A stretch of DNA of 5,371 nucleotides from Planctomycetes bacterium UBA1135 (GTDB lineage Bacteria > Planctomycetota > UBA1135). The position numbers and the translations under genes are program-made. The notes below the pieces were generated by a model that made no database searches, was not told the DNA's origin, and saw nothing but the letters and a program-made list of their open reading frames with translations. Shown piece after piece: positions 1 to 5,269 of this stretch; within the stretch, counting starts at the first letter, position 1, and each line of letters opens with the position of its first letter. Location of the stretch: contig DCAK01000125.1 in the NCBI GenBank assembly GCA_002311925.1, positions 3,402 to 8,772 on the forward strand. The letters run 5' to 3'.

Positions 1-942
1 GCCTCTCCGAGAACTCCTCTGGATATCCGAGCTGAGGGCCATGTTCCCATTCGCTATGAACTCGACCTCGTGGGCCCGGCCCAAGGGGGGCCCATCAAGG
101 TTGCCCTGCCGGCCCTCACGAAAAGTTCCTCCATCCAGGGGCGCGTGAAATCCTGGCCTGGCGGGAATCTGCCGAGGGTGACCGTGGTCCCCCGCGCCCG
201 CAAACCGGGTCCCATCCAGCCGATATGGGAAACCTGGCAGGGGGTCGAGGTGGATTCCTCCGGGCGATTCCTTCTGGAGGGCCTCCCCTTTCAGGTGGTG
301 GATGTCCGCGTTTTCCACGCGTCGGGCGTCGCCGACCCCAGGGTGAGGACCGTGCGGCCATCACCTGAATTCCCGACGACCGTGGATTTCGTCATCCGGC
401 CCGGAAAGGGCAGGGTGCACGGCAAGGTGGTGGATGGGGCCGGGAAACCCCTCGGCGGGATTCACCTTTCGCTGGAAGCCCAGAACCCGGCCGCGGTTCT
501 TGCTCGGCTCTATCCCGGCTTGGAGCAGACCCCTGGCCTCGTTCGATTGCCGGTTCCCGCCGCAATCCGCAGGACGATGGTGACCACGAAAAACGGGGCC
601 TTTGATTTCGCCGTGGGGGACCATCCCAAGGGAAGCGGGCAGCTGTTGTTAAAGGCGGAGGGCCCCGGGTGGGCGCCCTTGCGCCAACCGGTGAAGGCGG
701 CCCAGGATGGTTTGTCCCTGAGAATGAGGCCCGAATCCCGGAACGGGGCCATCAGCTTGGAGGCGAGAAGCGGGGTCCAGATTCCTCCGTCGGATTGGTA
801 CCTGGACGGAGAGGTCATGGCCTCGCAGGCGGGCCTGCAGGAAGGGACCTACGCCATCGTGGTGTTCCGAGGGGAGGAACTGCTCCTCAGCCGCGAGGCC
901 TTCGAGATTCGCGGGGAAACCCGGCTGAAAATAGATCGCTAA
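1..942 (+). CDS. Carboxypeptidase-regulatory-like domain protein, C-terminal part (5' end outside window)
   Basis: The reading frame is open from base 1 to the TAA at 940-942, giving 313 visible residues. The GTG at 70 lies inside the open frame, so the true start is upstream of the window. The protein looks like a string of beta-sandwich modules of the carboxypeptidase-regulatory-like type. One module lies around visible residues 45-110 and begins SSIQGRVKSW, with the typical DSSGRFLLEGLP turn. A second lies around 135-230 and begins GRVHGKVVDGAGKPLGG, with TTKNGAFDFAV as its second signature turn. The last 80 or so residues are also beta-rich. Such modules usually occur in secreted or surface proteins and have structural or binding roles. 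No enzymatic motif is visible in this part, and the signal peptide would be outside the window. It converges on the HAF-repeat gene with a 23-base gap and no visible terminator. The fold class is fairly secure; the function is unknown. Confidence 0.72.
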   Translation, partial: ASPRTPLDIRAEGHVPIRYELDLVGPAQGGPIKVALPALTKSSSIQGRVKSWPGGNLPRVTVVPRARKPGPIQPIWETWQGVEVDSSGRFLLEGLPFQVVDVRVFHASGVADPRVRTVRPSPEFPTTVDFVIRPGKGRVHGKVVDGAGKPLGGIHLSLEAQNPAAVLARLYPGLEQTPGLVRLPVPAAIRRTMVTTKNGAFDFAVGDHPKGSGQLLLKAEGPGWAPLRQPVKAAQDGLSLRMRPESRNGAISLEARSGVQIPPSDWYLDGEVMASQAGLQEGTYAIVVFRGEELLLSREAFEIRGETRLKIDR

Positions 943-965
943 AGGGTCACGTCGAAAGCCAGACG

Positions 966-2288
966 CTAGAAGGTCACCTGGAAAACCTGCGAGACGAGCC
1001 AGCCCAGAGGCTGGACCGCCTGAACCAGGAAGGTCCGGCCGAATGCCCCGGAGGGCAGGTTCTTGGAAAAGGAAGCGTTTCCGAGGGCGTCGGCGTCGCT
1101 GGAGCCGGCAATCTTGGGTTGATGGATGCCGACCTCGACCCCGGGAAAACCCGGGACCTGGGTGGTTCCGGCGGAAGTCCCGTAGACCACGAAGACCGGC
1201 AGGAGAGGCTCCGCTCCTGCAGTCGTGGCGGTCGCGACTCCCGCGGAGGATGTTTGGACATCCAGGCGAACCGGGACCAGGAGGCAGGCTCTCTGAACCC
1301 CCTGGAACAAGCCGTCCGCCACGATTAGTCCGTCATCGGTGATGGCCGTGGCGTCGGTCAGCTCCCAGCCGGTCCCGACCTGAAGGCGGTCGTTCAAATC
1401 CATCGCGCCCTGGGCCTCGGTCCAGAGAAATGCATGGTTGGGATTCCCGCCCGATGCCATGCCCTGGGCCGTGCCCACCACATCGCCGTTCGCGTTCACA
1501 TCCCTTGCTCGCGAGTTGGCAGAACCTTGGTTGATTTCAGCCCCCAGGTCGAGCCATCCTCCGATAGCCATGTCATGACGGAAAGCCCGAGTCGTGCAGG
1601 TCGTGCAGTCACCCATGTTTCCAGCGACCCAATTCCCGTCATCGGAAATCGAGGTCGCCATGCCGACGGCCCAGGGGAATCCCGCGAGGGGGGTCATCCC
1701 AACGGCCGGGGTGAAACGCGTGGGGACCCCGCTCTCGCCGCCCACGGAAACTCCGCTCGCCGCGACATCGGTCAATACGCTGACCCCGGCTCCGGGGGTG
1801 CCCGCGTCGATGAACATCCCTTGATGCCAATAGAAGCCGTGGACATCCACCCCGTTGGCGGCCTTGGACCAGCCGACCACGATGAATCCGTCCGGTGAAA
1901 TCGCGTTGGCCACGCTGGGGTCGTGCCCGAGGGTGCCCAGATCAGTCATGCCGGTCGCCGCCGTCCAGCGAAAGGCGTGATTGGGGCTGCCGGGCGCGTA
2001 TTGGGAGGCTCCCACCACGACCGAGCCGTCGGCCGAAACTCCGTAGGCCTCGCTTTCTTCGCCCCCCAGGGTGCCGAGGTCCATCTGCCCCAGGTTTTCA
2101 AGCCAGAGACAGGCGTGCTTCTGCTGGGCCGGAGTTCTGGACTTGCCTGCGATGGCGTAACCGCCCGCGAAGGATGCGGCTTCCACCACTGCGTTGACCT
2201 TGGCGGAATAGCCGCCGAGGGTCCCCAGGTCGTGGTGGTGGAAATCCTGGAAGGGAAGAAGGAGGAAGGGAAGGAGGAGGGGATGCAT
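966..2288 (-). CDS. HAF-repeat (beta-propeller-like) secreted protein
   Basis: The 440-residue product carries repeats typical of the HAF extracellular-repeat family. DLGTLGG or DLGTLG occurs at residues 20-26, 70-76 and 116-121, with degenerate copies near 161 and 246. The paired HAF/W signature appears as NHAFRW (103-108) and NHAFLW (284-289), with variants KHACLW, VHGFYW and TRAFRH. Between them are turns such as SADGSVVVG, SPDGFIVVG and SDDGNWVAG. Proteins of this family are predicted to be exported and propeller-like, with no known reaction. Residues 344-440 form a different beta-rich tail with VVYGTSAGTT and NASFSKNLPSGAFGRTFLVQAV, resembling a C-terminal module I associate with Planctomycetota. 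The N-terminus is a short hydrophobic run (MHPLLLPFLLLP) with no basic residue, an atypical signal peptide. The ATG is well supported: an in-frame TAG lies 18 codons upstream with no start codon between, and GGAG sits 8 bases before it (2300-2297). It is divergent from hutH. Confidence 0.86.
   Translation of the reverse strand: MHPLLLPFLLLPFQDFHHHDLGTLGGYSAKVNAVVEAASFAGGYAIAGKSRTPAQQKHACLWLENLGQMDLGTLGGEESEAYGVSADGSVVVGASQYAPGSPNHAFRWTAATGMTDLGTLGHDPSVANAISPDGFIVVGWSKAANGVDVHGFYWHQGMFIDAGTPGAGVSVLTDVAASGVSVGGESGVPTRFTPAVGMTPLAGFPWAVGMATSISDDGNWVAGNMGDCTTCTTRAFRHDMAIGGWLDLGAEINQGSANSRARDVNANGDVVGTAQGMASGGNPNHAFLWTEAQGAMDLNDRLQVGTGWELTDATAITDDGLIVADGLFQGVQRACLLVPVRLDVQTSSAGVATATTAGAEPLLPVFVVYGTSAGTTQVPGFPGVEVGIHQPKIAGSSDADALGNASFSKNLPSGAFGRTFLVQAVQPLGWLVSQVFQVTF
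1926..2231 (-). repeat. Coding repeats for the DLGTLGG motif
   Basis: Three copies encode DLGTLG(G): 2231-2211, 2081-2061 and 1943-1926 (minus strand). They are about 140-150 bases apart, roughly one propeller-blade unit of 46-50 residues. They are diverged at DNA level, so they are an old protein repeat and not a recent duplication. Confidence 0.75.
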
Positions 2289-2319
2289 GAGGAAATCTCC
2301 AGTCCTCTAGAATACTCCC
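2289..2319. promoter_or_regulatory. Divergent promoter region between the HAF-repeat gene and hutH
   Basis: Only 31 bases separate the two start codons. On the plus strand TAGAAT (2308-2313), one base from the -10 consensus, ends 6 bases before the hutH ATG, so transcription would start at or next to the A of ATG. On the minus strand the overlapping TATTCT (2314-2309) could be the -10 of the HAF gene, placing its start around 2302 with a leader of about 14 bases that includes GGAG. The block 2301-2316 is partly palindromic: AGT and ACT at the ends, TCTAGA in the centre, 12 of 16 positions symmetric. No good -35 box is visible for either direction. Upstream promoter parts would have to lie inside the opposite gene. 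Confidence 0.45.
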
Positions 2320-3852
2320 ATGGCTGGAATCTCACTGGGAGAGGGTCTCGCGCCCGAAACCCTGCTTGCCGCCGTCGGGAAGGCTCCCGCGGTCAAGCTG
2401 GGTCGGGAGGCTCGTTCCCGCATGAAGACTTCTCGGGCCATCGTTGACCGGTTGGCGGCCGGGAAGGATGCGGTTTACGGGGTGAACACCGGATTTGGCG
2501 CATTGGCGCGCACCCGCATCCCCCCGGACGATGTCCATCGCCTCCAGCGGAATCTTCTTCTTTCCCACGCCGTCGGCACCGGGCCTGATTTGCCCGCGGT
2601 CGAGAAGAGACTGGCCCTTCTGCTCAAGATGGAGGCTCTCGCCAAGGGGTCTTCCGGGGTTCGCATCGGGGTCGTCGAATGGCTGATGAAGCTGTACCGC
2701 TCGGGATGGCTGCCCCGGGTTCCGGCCCAGGGCAGTGTCGGAGCCAGTGGCGATCTCGCCCCTCTGGCCCACCTCTTCCTGCCGGTCATCGGCGCTGGGG
2801 AATTGGTTTCTCCCGAGGGCCGCTCCACCAGCGCGCGCCGGGCTCTCGCTCGCATCGGCCTCAAGCCCCTCGAACTGGAAGCCAAGGATGGCCTCGCCCT
2901 GGTCAACGGAATGGAGGTCACCAACGCGATGGGAATCCACGCATGGGCGCGTCTCCGCAACTTGTCCCGCGTGGCCGACGCCGCCGGGGCCCTTTCGGTG
3001 GAGGGTCTACTGGCGAGTCATCGCCCCTTCGACGCGCGAATTTTTCGGCTGCGGGCCCACCCGGGCGCGGGGCGAACCGGCGCCAATCTTCGCAAGCTCC
3101 TGGCTGGTTCGGGGGTGGCTCAAGCCCACGCCGACTGCGACCGGGTCCAGGATCCTTATTCCTTCCGCTGCATGCCCCAGGTGCATGGAGCCGCGAAGGA
3201 CGCGGTGGCCCACCTCGGCGCAATTCTCGTTCGCGAGGCCGACAGCGTGACCGACAACCCTCTCGTCCTTGGGGGGAGAGACCCGGTGGTTTCGGCCGGC
3301 AACTTTCACGGGCAACCCTTGGCCATTCCTCTCGACCAGGCCGCCATCGCGGTCTGCGCCTGGGGAAATATTTCCGAACGGCGAACCGCCACCCTGGTGA
3401 ATCCCGCGATGTCCGGGCTTCCCGCCTTCCTGACCCCGAAACCGGGATTGAATTCTGGCCTGATGATGGCCCAGGTCACCGCCGCCGCCCTTGCCAGCGA
3501 AAACAAGGGATTGGCCCATCCGGCCAGCGCCGACTCGATTCCCACCGACAACGACCAGGAGGACCATGTCTCGATGGCCCCGATTGCCGCCCGCAAGCTT
3601 CACCGGGCCCTAGACAACCTCGAGGGCATCCTGGCCATCGAGATTCACACCGCCGCCCAGGCCCGGGAATTCCATCGCGACCTGCGGGCGGGCAAGGGCG
3701 CCGAGGCCGTTTATCGGCTGGTTCGCCGCCACCTTCCCCCGCTGGGGAACGACCGCTACATGGCCCCTGAAATCGACCGTCTGCGCGAACTGGTGGGCTC
3801 GGGCGCCGTGGCCGACGCCGCCGAAAAGGCCGCCGGCAGCCTGGAAGCCTAG
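2320..3852 (+). CDS. hutH: Histidine ammonia-lyase
   Basis: Removes ammonia from L-histidine to give trans-urocanate, the first step of histidine degradation, in the cytoplasm. The 510-residue length equals that of the classic Pseudomonas enzyme. The MIO prosthetic-group tripeptide is A142-S143-G144 in GSVGASGDLAPL. Other active-site residues fall at the positions known from the Pseudomonas enzyme: Y53 in VYGVNTGFG, H83 in LLLSHAVG, Q277/Y280/R283 in QDPYSFRC, F329 in GNFH, and E414 in NDQEDHVSMAP. N196 matches N195 with one residue offset. SH at 82-83 and E414 favour histidine over phenylalanine or tyrosine as substrate. A small oddity is Asn-Gly-Met (196-198) where histidine ammonia-lyases usually have Asn-Gly-Thr. 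The start is fixed by an in-frame TAG at 2308-2310 with no start codon between. No Shine-Dalgarno precedes it, so the mRNA may be leaderless. No other hut gene adjoins it directly; hutU begins 1.4 kb downstream beyond two opposite-strand genes. Confidence 0.96.
   Translation: MAGISLGEGLAPETLLAAVGKAPAVKLGREARSRMKTSRAIVDRLAAGKDAVYGVNTGFGALARTRIPPDDVHRLQRNLLLSHAVGTGPDLPAVEKRLALLLKMEALAKGSSGVRIGVVEWLMKLYRSGWLPRVPAQGSVGASGDLAPLAHLFLPVIGAGELVSPEGRSTSARRALARIGLKPLELEAKDGLALVNGMEVTNAMGIHAWARLRNLSRVADAAGALSVEGLLASHRPFDARIFRLRAHPGAGRTGANLRKLLAGSGVAQAHADCDRVQDPYSFRCMPQVHGAAKDAVAHLGAILVREADSVTDNPLVLGGRDPVVSAGNFHGQPLAIPLDQAAIAVCAWGNISERRTATLVNPAMSGLPAFLTPKPGLNSGLMMAQVTAAALASENKGLAHPASADSIPTDNDQEDHVSMAPIAARKLHRALDNLEGILAIEIHTAAQAREFHRDLRAGKGAEAVYRLVRRHLPPLGNDRYMAPEIDRLRELVGSGAVADAAEKAAGSLEA
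3849..3852. other. Shared CTAG: overlapping stop codons of convergent genes
   Basis: The palindrome CTAG contains the hutH stop (TAG, 3850-3852, plus strand) and the isomerase-like gene's stop (TAG, 3851-3849, minus strand). The two coding regions therefore overlap tail to tail by 4 bases. No terminator hairpin can lie between them, so transcripts from either side probably run into the other gene. Confidence 0.9.
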
Positions 3853-4787
3853 AAGGAGTCCGATTCGCGGTAGGCCTGGACCACCGCCATTTCCCCCGCG
3901 GCTCCCCCTTGGGAATTCCCGTGCTCCATGCCGAGCACTCCCTTGAACCCCTTGTCGTGGATGTTCTTGAACACGTTTCGGTAGTTGATTTCACCCGTCC
4001 CGGGTTCATTGCGGCCCGGGTTGTCGCCGATTTGGAAGTAGGCGATTTCGTCCCAGAATCGGTTGATGTTGGGGATGAGGTTTCCCTCGGCAATCTGCTG
4101 GTGATAGATGTCGAACAGAATCTTCACGGCGGGTGAACCTACCGCCTTGCACAGCATGTAGGCGTGGTCGCTCCGCTCGAGATACATTCCGGGGTGATTC
4201 AGGAAATTGAGGGGTTCCATGACCATGACTAGGCCGTGGGGCTCGAAGATTTCGGCCCCCCGCTTGAGCATTTCGATGGCGGTGGCGTCCTGGGTTCCTT
4301 GCCGGGCCCGGGGGTTCTGGTCCCCCAGCACGATGGTCATCCATTTCGCGCCGACCCTCTTGGCCACCTCAACCGATTTCTCGAGGTCCTTAACGAAGGA
4401 TTCCACATGCTTGGCATCGCCGGTCGAGAAGGATTTCTTGCCGAAGGCGGTTCCGAAATTGGCCACGAACACGCCCATCTGCATGCCCAGCCTCTGCAGC
4501 GCCGCGCCCACCCTTTCCTGGTCGGCCACCGACCGGCGGGTCATCGTGTTGTCTTCCCAGGCGGTGAATCCCTGTTCCCGTGCCCATTCCAATTGGGCGA
4601 CGAGGTCAGCTCCGCCGCTGTGCTTGAACATCCCGAAGCTGGGGGCGTAGGCCATCTGGAAATCCTTGCGAGGTTTTCCGCCTACTGGCCCGCTTGGGGA
4701 GTTGATGGCGGCCATTGCACGGTTTCCGGAAAAAAAGGATGCAGCGCCGACGGCAAGTCCGGACTTGAGAAGGGTGCGTCGATTCAT
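3849..4787 (-). CDS. Tat-exported sugar isomerase / TIM-barrel protein, hydroxypyruvate isomerase-like
   Basis: The 312-residue protein belongs to the xylose-isomerase-like / AP-endonuclease-2 TIM-barrel family. Its closest motif match is hydroxypyruvate isomerase, which interconverts hydroxypyruvate and tartronate semialdehyde. Likely metal and catalytic residues are E191 in MEPLN, D226 and H229 in FDIYHQQI, Q252, the block GDNPGRNEPGTGEINY (254-269), and E288 in GMEHG. The N-terminus is a twin-arginine signal, NRRTLLKSGLAVGAASFF, with AMA (24-26) as the probable cleavage site, so the enzyme should act outside the cytoplasm. Typical Hyi is cytoplasmic, so the true substrate may be another sugar or sugar acid. 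The ATG at 4787 puts the RR motif at residues 3-4. An ATG at 4796 would add only MGD. The longer frame back to 4880 runs into the preceding gene and is not credible. TTTAAT (4800-4795) lies 7 bases before the chosen ATG. The gene follows the selenoprotein-like gene by 47 bases on the same strand. Fold confidence is high; substrate is uncertain. Confidence 0.9.
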   Translation of the reverse strand: MNRRTLLKSGLAVGAASFFSGNRAMAAINSPSGPVGGKPRKDFQMAYAPSFGMFKHSGGADLVAQLEWAREQGFTAWEDNTMTRRSVADQERVGAALQRLGMQMGVFVANFGTAFGKKSFSTGDAKHVESFVKDLEKSVEVAKRVGAKWMTIVLGDQNPRARQGTQDATAIEMLKRGAEIFEPHGLVMVMEPLNFLNHPGMYLERSDHAYMLCKAVGSPAVKILFDIYHQQIAEGNLIPNINRFWDEIAYFQIGDNPGRNEPGTGEINYRNVFKNIHDKGFKGVLGMEHGNSQGGAAGEMAVVQAYRESDSF

Positions 4788-4810
4788 GTCTCCCATTAAA
4801 GCGGAGCCGC
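4788..4810 (-). promoter_or_regulatory. Possible promoter of the isomerase-like gene
   Basis: Reading the minus strand, a small palindrome GCGGCTCCGC (4810-4801) is followed by TTTAAT (4800-4795), one base from the -10 consensus, then 7 bases, then the ATG at 4787. This would give an almost leaderless mRNA. GGGAG lies in the 7-base gap but is only 2 bases from the ATG, too close for a normal Shine-Dalgarno. No convincing -35 box is seen. The gene may also be co-transcribed from the upstream gene. Confidence 0.35.
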
Positions 4811-4834
4811 CCAATCCCGCCGAATTTGCTGGAG

Positions 4835-5191
4835 CTATTCGTTCTCGCCGAAGAATTCGAGCCAGCCGGGTTCGCACCACCCCACCAGCAGGGTGTCGCC
4901 CACCTTGAGGGTCGGGGCGCGAAGGTTGCCGGAGGGGCCCAGGAGAGCCCGGGCCAATTCCTCTTCGTCCATCGGGCCCTTCATGTCGAACATCCGGGAC
5001 TTTTGGCCTCGGCCGGTGAGGACCTTGCCGCTTGCCCGGGCCATTTCCAGGGCCGTCTCCCCTTCGAATCTCTCTTTCTTTGCATCGACCGTCTCACGGA
5101 CGGTGGCGCCGATTCTTTCAAGGAAAGCATCGGCCTTCTTGCAAGAGGTTCAGCCGCGTCGGTGGTAGTACCAGGAAACTTCTCGGGTCAT
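4835..5191 (-). CDS. ArsC/Spx-like redox selenoprotein (in-frame TGA read as selenocysteine)
   Basis: Read through one in-frame TGA, the frame from ATG 5191 to TAG 4835 encodes 118 residues. The N-terminus is MTREVSWYYHRRG, then TGA as residue 14, then TSCKKADAFLERIG. This is the beta1-turn-alpha1 start of the ArsC/Spx thioredoxin-like family, whose usual motif there is CxxC (compare CTSC in Spx). Here it becomes U14-T-S-C17. The C-terminal half has NLRAPTLKVGDTLLVGWCEP (89-108), matching the R-x-P and V-G regions of ArsC/Spx proteins. The family includes arsenate reductases and thiol regulators. The U/CxxC pair suggests a selenol-thiol redox enzyme; the substrate is unknown. An in-frame TGA at 5206-5204 with no start codon before 5191 fixes the ATG. 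The portion from M50 (5044) is the only part without an internal stop. It is the likely first gene of a pair with the isomerase-like gene and diverges from hutU. A pseudogene or sequencing error is possible but would not explain the exact placement. Confidence 0.87.
5108..5134 (-). promoter_or_regulatory. Candidate bacterial SECIS hairpin
   Basis: Fifteen bases after the UGA, the transcript can form a lower stem of 6 pairs, GCCGAU (5134-5129) with AUCGGC (5113-5108). A G/A mismatch (5128/5114) follows, then an upper stem of 5 pairs, CUUUC (5127-5123) with GAAAG (5119-5115), closed by the loop CUU. The loop begins 28 bases after the UGA, within the range seen for bacterial SECIS elements read by SelB. 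One departure is that the known consensus prefers a G among the first two loop bases, and the fully paired fold does not provide it. A more open fold begins its loop with G5128. Confidence 0.6.
5150..5152 (-). other. In-frame UGA, predicted selenocysteine codon (residue 14)
   Basis: On the minus strand bases 5152-5150 read TGA, exactly 13 codons after the ATG at 5191 and in frame with the downstream coding sequence to 4835. It occupies the first position of a CxxC-type redox motif (TGA-ACC-TCT-TGC). That is the position where selenocysteine commonly replaces cysteine in thioredoxin-fold proteins. Confidence 0.85.
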
Positions 5192-5203
5192 GGGGGCAAG
5201 GTA
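5192..5203 (-). promoter_or_regulatory. Possible -10 box of the selenoprotein gene
   Basis: TACCTT (5203-5198, minus strand) fits the loose TANNNT pattern and ends 6 bases before the ATG at 5191, the same spacing as at hutH. The intervening GCCCCC cannot act as a Shine-Dalgarno. No -35 box is recognisable. This supports a leaderless start, weakly. Confidence 0.35.
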
Positions 5204-5250
5204 TCAGAAAACCTGGAATCTTCCTCACGGGAGAGAGCCCGCTTCCGAGG

Positions 5251-5265
5251 GGCCTAAAATAGGCC
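5251..5265 (+). promoter_or_regulatory. Inverted repeat over the hutU -10 box, candidate operator
   Basis: GGCCTA (5251-5256), AAA, TAGGCC (5260-5265) is a perfect 6+3+6 inverted repeat. It contains TAAAAT (5255-5260), one base from the -10 consensus, ending 9 bases before the hutU ATG. A protein bound here would block polymerase, so it may be a repressor site for histidine catabolism or for the divergent selenoprotein gene. The regulator is not in the window. Confidence 0.45.
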
Positions 5266-5269
5266 GCCC

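Noticed and set aside
70..942. GTG at 70 as the start of the first gene
   Set aside because: The frame is open to base 1 with similar composition, so the GTG is most simply an internal valine.
943..965. Possible terminator between the two convergent genes at the left
   Set aside because: GGTCAC occurs at 944-949 and again at 972-977, but as a direct repeat. No hairpin with a T-run is present.
2332..3603. Several 160-200 codon minus-strand ORFs inside hutH, and a 363-codon plus-strand ORF (2679-3770) in another frame
   Set aside because: High-GC shadow frames, rich in Arg, Pro and Gly, without domain motifs. hutH is certain.
4801..4810. GCGGCTCCGC palindrome as a terminator after the selenoprotein gene
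   Set aside because: Only 4 base pairs with a 2-base spacer, too small for a stable hairpin, and it is followed by TTTAAT, which looks more like a -10 box.
4788..4880. N-terminal extension of the isomerase-like protein to the ATG at 4880
   Set aside because: It overlaps the preceding gene in another frame and would place 33 residues before the twin-arginine pair. The motif fits a start at 4787 (or 4796).
4835..5044. 69-residue protein starting at the ATG at 5044
   Set aside because: This start would cut off the beta1-alpha1 unit and the redox motif of the fold. The upstream frame continues as good family sequence through the TGA, so the ATG is internal Met50.
5140..5149. TCTTGCAAGA palindrome just after the TGA as the SECIS stem
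   Set aside because: The symmetric centre leaves only a 3-4 bp stem with a minimal loop directly next to the UGA. The 11-bp hairpin at 5108-5134 is stronger and better placed.
4826..5257. 143-codon plus-strand ORF antisense to the selenoprotein gene
   Set aside because: The translation has no recognisable motif, while the opposite strand gives a coherent ArsC/Spx-like protein. It is the ORF an automatic caller might wrongly prefer because of the in-frame TGA.
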